DNA from: Burkholderia thailandensis E264
GTDB lineage: Bacteria > Pseudomonadota > Gammaproteobacteria > Burkholderiales > Burkholderiaceae
Direction of reading: 5' to 3'
Assembly (NCBI RefSeq): GCF_000012365.1
Contig: NC_007651.1
Coordinates: 2,604,001-2,668,000 of the forward strand
Length of the DNA stretch: 64,000 nucleotides
This document shows, one piece after another, positions 45,576-54,513 of the stretch. Under the pieces are notes generated by a model. The model searched no databases. It was not told where the DNA came from and was given only the letters and a program-made list of their open reading frames with translations. The position numbers and the translations under genes are program-made. Position 1 is the first letter of the stretch; every line of letters begins with the position of its first letter.

Positions 45576-46459
45576 CGCGCGATCGGTGTCGCCACCGATC
45601 ATGCGAATCCGCGCGCGGCATCTCCTTCTTCGATTGCATCGGCCATACGCCGTGTTTCCCGTCGTCGATCCCCCATCTGCGATAACGGAATTTTAATCAC
45701 TCAACCACGCGATCGACGGCGAATTCAATTTTAAAGCGTGAGCCGGGCTCCGCATTAAGCCCCGAAAGCGACCTGTCTCATTCTGAGACGAAAAATCGCC
45801 GCATTACCCTTTTTCAAGCGTCAATAATTCGACATCCGCAAAATAAATTCTCGATGTCGATGCTCAACCGCCCTCCTTCATCATAAATACAGCGCCCTCC
45901 CACATAATGGGATCGCCCGCGCAGTTCGGAAATCAGATAACCGGCTAGAGCCTTAATTCGAGATAACGAAAAATTAAAATAAATTACGCGCCGTATGCTA
46001 CGGTTTACGCAAACCAAACAACTTTAAGAAAATTAACCATTTTTAAAACCGAGGGAAAATCAATGATTCCGCAAGAAACACTTTGATCGACCGCCACTTT
46101 CAAGACCATCGATTTCCAATCCGAAAGCCGTCGAATAAAGGCTGAAGGCATGCCGAGTCAGGTTCGGAGGGATGTCGTCCCTGACATGTGGGAGGGGGAG
46201 TTCAACAAACGTGGGAACGCTTGGCGATGCCCCATGTTTTCTCGTGGCGTTGCGTAATGGAACGCGCCGTATTTTCACGCGCGTCCCGTGCACGTCCATC
46301 GCGTCTTGATGCGCAAAGCGCATGCGATTTTCATGGGCGATGAAATGAGGGGCGGCGCATGCTCCGAATATCGATGCGCCAGATATCAGCTGGATTTGAT
46401 TTTATTTCAACGGCCGATTCCGTGCGGCCTCGTTGGTCAATCACAAAACCGGGTCAAAT
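45576..46459. other. AT-rich spacer before the lipoxygenase operon, no convincing gene
   Basis: About 880 bp of clearly lower GC than the chromosome. A leftward 67-residue frame (45814-46017, ending LISELRGRSHYVGGRCIYDEGG and then ENLFCGCRIIDA) has natural-looking composition but no clear ribosome site. A leftward 87-residue frame (46060-46323) looks random. AT-rich tracts at 45960-46060 could hold a promoter. The region is probably foreign DNA between the mobile element and the lipoxygenase gene. Confidence 0.5.
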
Positions 46460-48520
46460 ATGAACCGAAGGGATTTAATTAAATTCTTGAGCTTCGCCGC
46501 CAGCGGAACCGCGTTTGCGGGGCTCGTCAGGTCGACTCTGTCGTCACCGGCCGCGTCGTCGATCACCGCAAGCCCTCGCACGCTCGACGCCGGCATCGGC
46601 ATTTCGTCGCCGCAGGCGGTTCGCGCAGCCGCGCCGGTGCTGCCGCAAAAAGACACGGCCGCAGGCAGGATCGCACGGGCGGGTTTTCTCGCCACGCAAA
46701 GACTGAGTTACATCTGGACGGAACATGTGCCGACCGCGAGCGGCATTCCACTTGCGCTGGTCACGCCGCAAGATCTTCCAACCATTGAATGGCTGATCAA
46801 ATTCATCGCGATCGTTGTGGGCGTCATCGAGAATTTTCTCGGCTCCGCACCCGCGACGGCGGTTGCCCTCTGGCGCGATCAGTTCGCCAAGATCAGGGTG
46901 GATCTGCTTTCCCTCGAAAACCTGTATTCGGATCTCACCCACGATCCGAACTTGCAAGACCCGGTTGCCATTGCTCAGGCAGCGAGCATTCAGGCGGCCT
47001 TGATCGCGCTGTTGGCGAACGTCGGCGTCTTGTCGAAGGACATCATTTCAAGATTGGGCGAAATCGTCTCCAACCACGACACTCGAAGCGAAGAGAACTT
47101 CAAGGCGCTGTTTTCCACCTTCCCGCTTCCCGACATCTCCGCCGCGTACCAGCGGGACGATCATTTCGCGTCTCTCCGGGTTGCCGGCCAGAATCCGGTG
47201 TTGATCAAGCGCATCTCCGGCTTGCCGTCGAAGTTCCCACTGACGAACGCTCAATTCCAGCAAGTCATGGGGCCCGCCGACAATCTCGTCAGCGCCGCCG
47301 CGGAGAATCGGCTGTATCTCCTCGATTACGTCGACAACGGTCTGTTGGCGACGTCGCGGGCCGTGGCCAAACCACTCACGGGCATCGGCTACTCCTATGC
47401 GCCCATCGCACTTTTCGCGCTGCCGAGGGGCGGCGCGTCCCTCGTTCCCGTGGCGATTCAATGCGATCAGGATCCCGCGACGAATCCCCTGTTCCTCCCT
47501 GCCGATCCCAGTCAGGAATCCGCCTATTGGGCGTGGCAAATGGCCAAGACGGTCGTTCAATGCGCGGAGGAAAACTATCACGAGATGTTTGTTCATCTCG
47601 CGCGAACGCACCTGGTGACCGGCGCGATTTGCGTCGCCACTCACCGGAATCTCGCGTCGACGCATCCGCTCTACGCGCTTCTGATGCCGCACTTCGAGGG
47701 CACTTTGTACATCAACGAACTCGCCGCGCTCACGCTGCTTCCACCGTTGATGTTCATCGATACGCTGTTTGCCGCGCCCATCCAGCAGACGCAACAGATG
47801 GTCGCAAGCGATCGGCTCGCGTTCGATTTCTACGATCACATGTTGCCCAACGACATCGAAATGCGCGGAGTCGGCGCGGCCAACCTGCCGGACTATCCGT
47901 ATCGCGACGACGGCCTCCTGATTTGGAACGCCATCGCCGAATGGGCGAAGGCGTATGTCGATGTCTATTACAAGTCCGATCAGGATGTCGTCGATGACTA
48001 CGAGCTCAGGTCCTGGGCCGCCGACATCATCGCCAACGGCAAGGTCAAGGGATTCCGGCCGGTGCGTTCGAAGGCGCAATTGATCGACGTGCTGACCATG
48101 ATCATCTTTACCGCAAGCGCCCAGCACGCCGCCGTCAACTTCTCGCAGTCGGATTTTTCGACCTACGCGCCCGCGCTTTCCGCACTGCTGTCCGCGCCGG
48201 CCCCGACAAGCGCCGTGGGAAAAAGCAAGGCCGATTGGCTGAAGATGCTCCCTCCCCTCGTTTCAGGGATCGAGCGGGTTGCGATCTACGAGATCTTGGC
48301 GGGCGTCCAGCACAGCGCGTTGGGCCAGTATCGCAGCAACGTATTTCCATATCGGCCGCTCATCACGGACCCCGCGATCACCGGAAGCAACGGGCCGCTC
48401 GAGCATTTCCGACAGGCGCTCGGCGACGTCGAATCGCAGATCAACGCTCGCAACAGCATACGCAAGACGCCTTATGAATATCTGCTGCCGAGCCGGATTC
48501 CGGCAAGCACGAACATTTGA
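46460..48520 (+). CDS. Secreted bacterial lipoxygenase
   Basis: A 686-residue non-heme iron dioxygenase that would add O2 to polyunsaturated fatty acids to give hydroperoxides. Residues 1-25 look like a Tat leader (NRRDLIKFLSFAASGTAFA). All five iron ligands are visible: His379 and His384 in HLARTH, His556 and Asn560 in SAQHAAVNFSQ, and the C-terminal Ile686. Length and ligand spacing closely match the secreted Pseudomonas aeruginosa LoxA (685 residues). The ATG was chosen because it begins the Tat leader; a TTG nine codons upstream is possible, and neither has a strong ribosome site. It leads a four-gene set of exported proteins. Confidence 0.93.
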   Translation: MNRRDLIKFLSFAASGTAFAGLVRSTLSSPAASSITASPRTLDAGIGISSPQAVRAAAPVLPQKDTAAGRIARAGFLATQRLSYIWTEHVPTASGIPLALVTPQDLPTIEWLIKFIAIVVGVIENFLGSAPATAVALWRDQFAKIRVDLLSLENLYSDLTHDPNLQDPVAIAQAASIQAALIALLANVGVLSKDIISRLGEIVSNHDTRSEENFKALFSTFPLPDISAAYQRDDHFASLRVAGQNPVLIKRISGLPSKFPLTNAQFQQVMGPADNLVSAAAENRLYLLDYVDNGLLATSRAVAKPLTGIGYSYAPIALFALPRGGASLVPVAIQCDQDPATNPLFLPADPSQESAYWAWQMAKTVVQCAEENYHEMFVHLARTHLVTGAICVATHRNLASTHPLYALLMPHFEGTLYINELAALTLLPPLMFIDTLFAAPIQQTQQMVASDRLAFDFYDHMLPNDIEMRGVGAANLPDYPYRDDGLLIWNAIAEWAKAYVDVYYKSDQDVVDDYELRSWAADIIANGKVKGFRPVRSKAQLIDVLTMIIFTASAQHAAVNFSQSDFSTYAPALSALLSAPAPTSAVGKSKADWLKMLPPLVSGIERVAIYEILAGVQHSALGQYRSNVFPYRPLITDPAITGSNGPLEHFRQALGDVESQINARNSIRKTPYEYLLPSRIPASTNI

Positions 48521-48633
48521 TCCGCCGCTCGGAGGCGGGACGAGTCAACGCCCTCCTCTTCGCAACCGCATTCCCGGACGCGTCTCCCCGCAACGGGTTC
48601 AACACGCAATCTCATTTTGAAACGGTGATCTTC

Positions 48634-49629
48634 ATGAAGCGATTCAACGCCCTTCTTTCACTTCTTTCCGTTGCCGCAGCGATCGGCGCCGTCAACGCAC
48701 ACGCTGAGGACAGCTATCGGGGATCGAGCTTCAGCGATGTGTGGAGCAAAGTGAAATCCGATCCTTACGCGAGCGGATATCCGCACTACAAGTCCAATAT
48801 CGTCGATATGTATTCGCATGGCGACCAGCTCTACAAGGACGCGAAACGCACGCTGAACTCGTCCGAGGACTTCGTGGCGCCGACCCAGAAGCTCGTGCAC
48901 CCGATCGGAATCTGTCTCGCGGGCACGTGGAACATCACGGCGGCGACCAAATGGACGGGCTATTTCAGCCAAGGCAGCAAGGGGCTGATCGTCGTGCGCG
49001 CGTCGGAGATCGGGGGCAACGAGAAGCGCAACCAGCTTCGCTCCTTTGGTCTGGCAGGCAAGATCTTCCCCACGCTCGATCCGAATCAAGTGGTCAAGAC
49101 CGCGAATTTCCACGCGATTTCGAATGCGCCCGGCGCGCCGATCGCACACTTTCTCGACGCGAACCTGAATACGGACATCATCAACCTGAGTCTCATCGGC
49201 ATTCCCTTGTTCATGGTGCAAGGTACTGCGATCGCCACGACGTTCGCGGCCGCGGAGTTGACGCCGGACCTCACGCAAGCCGCGATGCGCCAGCAGTATC
49301 CGGTCGCGCAACTCGGCGAGCCGGGCGATCAGCCACACCGGGCGCCGGTCTGGCTTCGGTTCGTCGGCTCCGCCGACGTTCCCCGTAACGACGGCGACGA
49401 TTTCCGCGACGAATTGAACATCAAGAACTTTCCGAACGGACTGCGTTTCGACATCCTCGCGTCGGATGCCGGCATCCGATTTCCCGATTTAAAGACGTGG
49501 GTAAAGATCGGCTACATCGAATTGACCGATTCGGTCGTCAGCAGTACCTGCGACCGCAGCCTGCATTTTCACCATGCGCGCTGGGTCGGATTGCCGGCGG
49601 CCGTGACGGTCGGCGCCGGCACGCGGTGA
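48634..49629 (+). CDS. Exported catalase-fold protein next to lipoxygenase
   Basis: A 331-residue protein with a signal peptide (1-24, cleavage after AHA). The segment KLVHPIGICLAGTWNITAA followed by WTGYFSQGSKGLIVVRAS lines up with the distal-His strand of catalases (VHAKG...G...VRFS), and RSFGLAGKIFPT with their RGFAVKFYT strand, so a catalase-like beta barrel with distal His89 is likely. I cannot find the usual proximal RxxxYxDT. It resembles the catalase-like y4iL group. Next to a lipoxygenase, a hydroperoxide-converting role (as in allene-oxide-synthase pairs) is attractive but inferred. Confidence 0.65.
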   Translation: MKRFNALLSLLSVAAAIGAVNAHAEDSYRGSSFSDVWSKVKSDPYASGYPHYKSNIVDMYSHGDQLYKDAKRTLNSSEDFVAPTQKLVHPIGICLAGTWNITAATKWTGYFSQGSKGLIVVRASEIGGNEKRNQLRSFGLAGKIFPTLDPNQVVKTANFHAISNAPGAPIAHFLDANLNTDIINLSLIGIPLFMVQGTAIATTFAAAELTPDLTQAAMRQQYPVAQLGEPGDQPHRAPVWLRFVGSADVPRNDGDDFRDELNIKNFPNGLRFDILASDAGIRFPDLKTWVKIGYIELTDSVVSSTCDRSLHFHHARWVGLPAAVTVGAGTR

Positions 49630-49678
49630 TCTTGAGCGGCAATCGATCTGACATTGGCTTGACTATGAGGAAATCACC

Positions 49679-50716
49679 ATGAAATCGGCAATGACTCTCC
49701 TTCGGCTCCTGAGATTGGGCATCCTCCCATTGTTCCTCGCCGCGGCTTCGTCGCAGGCGGCGGCACAACAGCAGTTCAGCGACGACTCGCCGGCCAACGC
49801 GGCGGCGTCCAGCACGGAAGCCGGGCTTGCGATGCCCGCCTCGCGCGACAGAGTCGTGGTCAGCACCGACGGCGCGCGCATCGTCGCGCATGAGTACGGG
49901 TTGAGCGCGAGCGAAGCGCCCACGATCGTATTGGTTCACGGCTATCCGGACACGTCTCGGGTCTGGGATCAGGTCGTGGCCCGCCTGGCGCCGACCCACC
50001 ACGTCGTCGCCTATGACACGCGCGGTTCCGGCGACAGCGAGCATCCGTCTCCCGGCCTGTTCAACGCCCCGTACAAGCTCGCACGGTTATCGGCCGACCT
50101 GAATGCGGTCATTGACGCGACGTCGAACGGCCAACCGGTTCATTTAGTCGGCCACGACTGGGGCAGCATTCAAAGCTGGGAATCTGTCGCCAAGGGAGCG
50201 GTGGCGTCGAAGATCGCTTCCTACACCAGCATCTCCGGACCGAGCCTGGACCTGGTCAGCCACTGGGCGCGACAATCGCTGCTCAATCCTTTTCAATGGG
50301 GAAACCTGATCAATCAGGCGGTCTCGTCTGCGTACATCATCGGCCTGGACTTTCCTGTCTTGCCCGAGGTGGCGTGGGCGACCGGGCTGCCGAGCGGCGT
50401 CCTGAATTTCCTCGTGATGCTGGAAGGCGGAACGCGCGAGCCTTACCAATCCGGAGACGGCGCGACGGCGCTCAACCTGTATCGGGCCAACGTCCTGGAA
50501 CGACTCTTGTTTCCGACCTACAAGGACGTCGCCGTCAAGAAAATCCAATTGATCGTTCCGACCCGGGACTTGTACGTGAAGGAATCCACGGCCGTCGACT
50601 CGCTGAACGGCGTCGTCGCCGATCCGAGAATCACGCGCATCCAGGCCGGCCACTGGGTGCAACTCTCGCATCCGGACGAAGTGGCCCACGCGATCGCGAG
50701 CTTCGTTTCCCGCTGA
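49679..50716 (+). CDS. Exported alpha/beta hydrolase, epoxide-hydrolase-like
   Basis: A 345-residue protein with a signal peptide (1-29, AAA/Q site). It has the oxyanion motif HGYPDTSRVWD (87-97), an Asp nucleophile in VGHDWGS (Asp160) instead of Ser, and the catalytic His in AGHWVQLSHP. Asp nucleophile plus HGxPxxxxxW is the pattern of epoxide hydrolases and haloalkane dehalogenases. The GAGGAA site is well placed. It lies 49 bp after the catalase-like gene. In this setting it could open fatty-acid epoxides made from lipoxygenase products. Confidence 0.85.
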   Translation: MKSAMTLLRLLRLGILPLFLAAASSQAAAQQQFSDDSPANAAASSTEAGLAMPASRDRVVVSTDGARIVAHEYGLSASEAPTIVLVHGYPDTSRVWDQVVARLAPTHHVVAYDTRGSGDSEHPSPGLFNAPYKLARLSADLNAVIDATSNGQPVHLVGHDWGSIQSWESVAKGAVASKIASYTSISGPSLDLVSHWARQSLLNPFQWGNLINQAVSSAYIIGLDFPVLPEVAWATGLPSGVLNFLVMLEGGTREPYQSGDGATALNLYRANVLERLLFPTYKDVAVKKIQLIVPTRDLYVKESTAVDSLNGVVADPRITRIQAGHWVQLSHPDEVAHAIASFVSR

Positions 50717-50880
50717 CGGCGAAGTCCGCGAACGGATCGGCATGGGCGAATCGCTCGCCCTATCCGTTTCATTCGAGATGGACGTCGCCTGAAACAAACG
50801 CGCGCGGCGGCATGTTCCGTGCCGCCTCGCGATCCCGTTCGACATACCGCTTCACATGACTGATTGAGGAAGACATCCCC

Positions 50881-51453
50881 GTGAATATCACACGCATTGC
50901 TTTGACGGCCGCCCTCGGACTTTTCCTCGGCAAGGGGGCGTTCTCCGAGGAAGCCGGATGGGTAAGAACCCAGACCATTTCTCCCCTGTCCGCTCCCGTC
51001 GACGGAGACGCGCGTTCGACGAACGGCAAATCGAGCCTCGCTGTCGCGGCGGAACGCGCGCCGCAGGTTCCGGCGGGACAGTTGTTCGATTTGCAGGTTC
51101 TCTTGAAGCCGAGCAACCCGGTTCCGTCCGACTCGACCGCGGCCGCCGCCGCGGCGCGGAAAGCCCGCTTTTCCGCCAAGGACCCGAATCGCTTTGCGCC
51201 TAGCCAAGCGCAAGTTGATTCCGTCGTTTCCTACCTGCGCCAAAACGGCTTCACGCATATCGAGGCGGCGCCCAATCGGTTCAGCATCCGGGCGCAAGGA
51301 ACGATCGCGAATGTCTCGAAGGCGTTTCGTGTCGGCGTGAAGACTTTCATGTACGAGGGCCGTCCGGTGTTCGCCAACGACGATACCGTGCAGGTTCCGG
51401 CCAATTTGGGCGCGATCGTCGGCAACGTGCTCGGGCTGCAGAACATCTACTGA
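50881..51453 (+). CDS. Exported pro-kumamolisin (S53 propeptide) domain protein
   Basis: A 190-residue protein from a GTG start with a GAGGAAG site and a signal peptide (about 1-22). Residues 60-190 match the activation domain that precedes sedolisin/kumamolisin proteases: LFDLQVLLKPSNP, DPNRFAPSQAQVDSVVSYLRQNGF, IEAAPNRFSIRAQGTIANVSKAF and IVGNVLGL. No peptidase domain follows in this frame or the next gene. It is therefore a free-standing propeptide-like domain, perhaps a protease inhibitor or a chaperone-like partner, ending the lipoxygenase gene set. Confidence 0.8.
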   Translation: MNITRIALTAALGLFLGKGAFSEEAGWVRTQTISPLSAPVDGDARSTNGKSSLAVAAERAPQVPAGQLFDLQVLLKPSNPVPSDSTAAAAAARKARFSAKDPNRFAPSQAQVDSVVSYLRQNGFTHIEAAPNRFSIRAQGTIANVSKAFRVGVKTFMYEGRPVFANDDTVQVPANLGAIVGNVLGLQNIY

Positions 51454-51706
51454 GTGTACGACGGGCGCGTTCGCAAGCGGGCTCGCGCACGATAGGCCGG
51501 CGGTCCGCACGAGCACGCTGAAGACCATTCGTGCGCTCCTGCCCGCTCGGATACCGGCCGTCCTGACGCGCATCGATCAACTGTGGAGAGACAGAAGACA
51601 CATCGCAAAGACCGGACTTCGCTGCCGCACAGGAAAGCGGACCTTCAGGAATGGCTTTGACATGATGCGGATATCTGGCGGTGTTGCGTTCCGAGTCTTG
51701 GCGCGA

Positions 51707-52543
51707 TCACTTCGGCGCATCACATGAATCTGCGGATGGCTGATGCACCGGTGTTGCCAACGGGGTTGCGGCGCAACGCAGCGCATCCGTCAATTCCTCG
51801 CCGAGAACTGAAAACAGCCGCTCAGCATGGCCATGTATAAAAAAGTGATCGCCGGGAAGGATCTCGACGCGAAAGCCGCCGGTCGTGTAAGTGCGCCACG
51901 ACTCCACCGCCTCCGCGCTGTCCGGCTCGCCACTGCCCCCCAGTGCAACGATCCGGCAGTTCAGAGGGGGATGCGGTTCCGCCCGGTAAGTCTCGACCGC
52001 CTTGAAATCGGCACGAAGAATCGGGAGTAGCAATGTGATCACTTCGGGATGCGCGAGAATTTCAGGCGGCGTGCCGTTCATGCGTATCACCTCGTCCAGA
52101 AATTGATCGTCCGGCAAATCGTGTATCGGCCGCCGCTGCGTAGGCAGATGCGGAGCGCCGCGGCCGGAAACGATCAAACACGTCGGCTCCCGCAGGCGGC
52201 GGGCCTGGATGCGTGACGCCACCTCGAACGCCACGCTGGCGCCCATGCTGTGGCCGAACAGGGTATAGGGCCGGTCGAGCAGCGGCGCGATCGCCTCCGT
52301 CACCTCGTCGGCGATCCGGTCCACCCGATATAGCAACGCATCGCGGAAACGGCGGCCTCGCCCGGGCGGATGCAGCGGACGCACGTCGACCGTCGCCCCA
52401 AGCCGTGCCGGCCAGCCGCGGAACACGGATGCGCCGCCGCCCGCATAAGGGATGCAGAACAACCGCTGCACGGCGTTCACGGCCGACGGTGACGGCTCGA
52501 TCCAGCGGCCGGCGCCGGCTTTCTCCGTCGATTCGAAGGTCAC
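51707..52543 (-). CDS. Type II thioesterase of the depsipeptide cluster
   Basis: A 278-residue GrsT-like editing thioesterase that frees mis-primed carrier domains. It has the PYAGGGASVFRGW oxyanion region, Ser99 in GHSMGA, the DEVIRMNGTPPEIL lid segment, and the catalytic His in PGDHFFIHGH. A GTG start overlaps the esterase stop (GTGA). Its place in the cluster matches depJ/tdpJ of the FK228/thailandepsin pathways. It is the last gene of the leftward biosynthetic unit. Confidence 0.9.
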   Translation of the reverse strand: MTFESTEKAGAGRWIEPSPSAVNAVQRLFCIPYAGGGASVFRGWPARLGATVDVRPLHPPGRGRRFRDALLYRVDRIADEVTEAIAPLLDRPYTLFGHSMGASVAFEVASRIQARRLREPTCLIVSGRGAPHLPTQRRPIHDLPDDQFLDEVIRMNGTPPEILAHPEVITLLLPILRADFKAVETYRAEPHPPLNCRIVALGGSGEPDSAEAVESWRTYTTGGFRVEILPGDHFFIHGHAERLFSVLGEELTDALRCAATPLATPVHQPSADSCDAPK

Positions 52544-53460
52544 GGCACCACCCTCCGAATAAAGTCGGTGGCCTCTTTTACGGCCGCCTTCGCTTCGGGC
52601 AGATAAGGCGTCAGCGTGGGCCAGGCGTGCGGAAGCCGATGCCAGACCTTGAAGTCCACCGCGACGTCGGCAACGCGGGCCTTTTCCGCGACCCGCGCGG
52701 CGTCGTCCAGCAATACCTCCGTGTCGCTCGCCTGGACGAACAAGGGCGGCAAACCCGCATATTCTCCATAGAGAGGTGAAGCAATAGGGTGATCAGCAGC
52801 TGTGCCGCCCAGATAATACTGGGAAAAATTCGCTACGGCGGCTGCGGTCAGCATGACATCGGCTTCGTCATTCGCCTTCAGGGACGCGCCGGTCGCGGCC
52901 AGATCCGTCCACGGAGAAAACAATACCGCGCCAGCCGGCATCGGATCACCGGCATCGCGCAACGACAGCAACAGAGCAAGCGCGAGCCCCCCGCCGGAGG
53001 AATCCCCACCGATGACGATCCGGTCTGAAGATGCGCCATCGGCGAGAAGTTGCCGATAGGAGGCCAATGCATCCTCCACCGCGGCGGGAAACGGATGTTC
53101 CGGAGCAAGCCGGTAATCCAATGAAAAGGTGCGCGCGTCCGCCCCTTTGGCCAACGCACAGGCAATCGTTCGATGCGTGCGGGGAGAGCAAAAGCAATAT
53201 CCTCCGCCATGCAAATAAATGACGATGCGGCGAAGCGAGTCGCGGCGAACCGGGTCCGCCGGTTCGATCCATTCGCCACATAGCGGCCGCGCGGTCATTT
53301 CGCGCACGCGCCAGCCCCGGGGAGGTTTCACGCCACGGCTGGACCATTTGGCGCTGTGCGCTCGCATGTCGTGAGCGGACAGCGCCGGTTTTCTGGTCAG
53401 GGACTTGGTCGTTCTACGCGATAGCCAGGAAAAGCACCAGTTTTGCCAACTCACGATCAT
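52540..53460 (-). CDS. HSL-family esterase of the depsipeptide cluster
   Basis: A 306-residue alpha/beta hydrolase of the hormone-sensitive-lipase class: HGGGY (84-88), Ser154 in GGDSSGGG, Asp in QASDTEVLLDD and His in LPHAWP. In FK228-type clusters an esterase/lipase gene (depI/tdpI) sits in the same position between the disulfide oxidoreductase and the type II thioesterase. The exact reaction in those pathways is not settled from sequence. It is translationally coupled to the thioesterase. Confidence 0.88.
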   Translation of the reverse strand: MIVSWQNWCFSWLSRRTTKSLTRKPALSAHDMRAHSAKWSSRGVKPPRGWRVREMTARPLCGEWIEPADPVRRDSLRRIVIYLHGGGYCFCSPRTHRTIACALAKGADARTFSLDYRLAPEHPFPAAVEDALASYRQLLADGASSDRIVIGGDSSGGGLALALLLSLRDAGDPMPAGAVLFSPWTDLAATGASLKANDEADVMLTAAAVANFSQYYLGGTAADHPIASPLYGEYAGLPPLFVQASDTEVLLDDAARVAEKARVADVAVDFKVWHRLPHAWPTLTPYLPEAKAAVKEATDFIRRVVP

Positions 53461-53526
53461 GTTCCCGGTAGATGAAGAAAAATCGGTCGCTCGAAAAGTT
53501 GTCGTCCGAATGGACTCTCCGACGCA

Positions 53527-54432
53527 TCAAGGAATGACCAGCTTTCGATGCGCGACGATGCCCGCGAGCGCACCGCTGCCCACGGCGAGCGCCACGCTGC
53601 CGCCTCGCTGCGTGGCGTCGCCGCATGCAAACACGCCCGGCACGGAGGTTTCCATGGAGTCGTCGGTACGGATATAAGGCCCCAGCGGCCCCTCTTCGAT
53701 CGCACACCCCAATCGTTCCGCGACCGGACTCGACAGATGGGTGCGGTTCATGGTGAACAGGCCGTCGAGTGCGATGCGCCGTCCGTCGGCGAGCTCGACG
53801 CTCGCCGTATCGACGATGCGCGTCACCCGTTCGGGCTCGATCGCGACGCCTCGCTCGGCCAGCGCGTCGCGTTGCTCGTCGTTGGGCTCGAATGTCCCGT
53901 TGGTCAGGAGCACGGTCTTGCCCCAGTCCGGCATCAACAGCGCCAGCAGAGGCGAAATCGAGCCGTTCCCGAGCACGCCGATGCGCCCCTCGTTCAATTC
54001 GTAGCCGTGGCAGTACGGGCAGTGGTACACACTGCGCCCCCATCGTTCGACCGCGCCTTCCAGGTCCGGAATCTCGTCCACCACGCCGAACGCGAGCACC
54101 ACGCTGCTCGCGTTGAAGTGCTGCCCCAAAGCACTGCGAAAAACAAAACCGGCATCGGCGCGTTCGGCGTGAATCACGGTGTCTTCCAGCCACTGCACGT
54201 TCGGATACGCAAGAAGCTGCGCCTTGCCGTTTGCCGCGATCTCGTCGGGCGGACGCCCGTCCTGCCCGATCAAGCCGTGCGAGACCGGAGAGAAGCGGTT
54301 GCGGCGCAAGCCGGCGTCCACCACGAGCACGCGCCGACGCGCACGGGCTAGCTGCATGGCGGCCGATTGTCCCGCATAGCTGCCACCGATCACGACGACA
54401 TCGAAGTGCGTCGAGGAACGTTCGGTATTCAT
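53527..54432 (-). CDS. FAD-dependent dithiol/disulfide oxidoreductase (DepH/TdpH-like)
   Basis: A 301-residue small thioredoxin-reductase-like flavoprotein: FAD fold VVIGGSYAGQSAAMQLARA (13-31), redox motif CPYC (138-141) followed by HGYE, NAD(P) fold GVLGNGSISPL, and FACGDATQRGGSVALAVG. Enzymes of this type (GliT, HlmI, DepH) close the intramolecular disulfide of the finished product. The presence of CPYC strongly suggests that the cluster product carries a disulfide. It lies about 80 bp after the terminal NRPS. Confidence 0.9.
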   Translation of the reverse strand: MNTERSSTHFDVVVIGGSYAGQSAAMQLARARRRVLVVDAGLRRNRFSPVSHGLIGQDGRPPDEIAANGKAQLLAYPNVQWLEDTVIHAERADAGFVFRSALGQHFNASSVVLAFGVVDEIPDLEGAVERWGRSVYHCPYCHGYELNEGRIGVLGNGSISPLLALLMPDWGKTVLLTNGTFEPNDEQRDALAERGVAIEPERVTRIVDTASVELADGRRIALDGLFTMNRTHLSSPVAERLGCAIEEGPLGPYIRTDDSMETSVPGVFACGDATQRGGSVALAVGSGALAGIVAHRKLVIP

Positions 54433-54513
54433 GAATGATTCATCCTTTGACAAGGGGAAAACCGCGATTGAGAAAAGCGGATGCGCGGCACCCGGCCGCA
54501 CTGCCCGCGGGCG

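Noticed and set aside
46060..46323. A leftward 87-residue frame before the lipoxygenase gene
   Set aside because: It has no ribosome site and random-looking composition in an AT-rich spacer.
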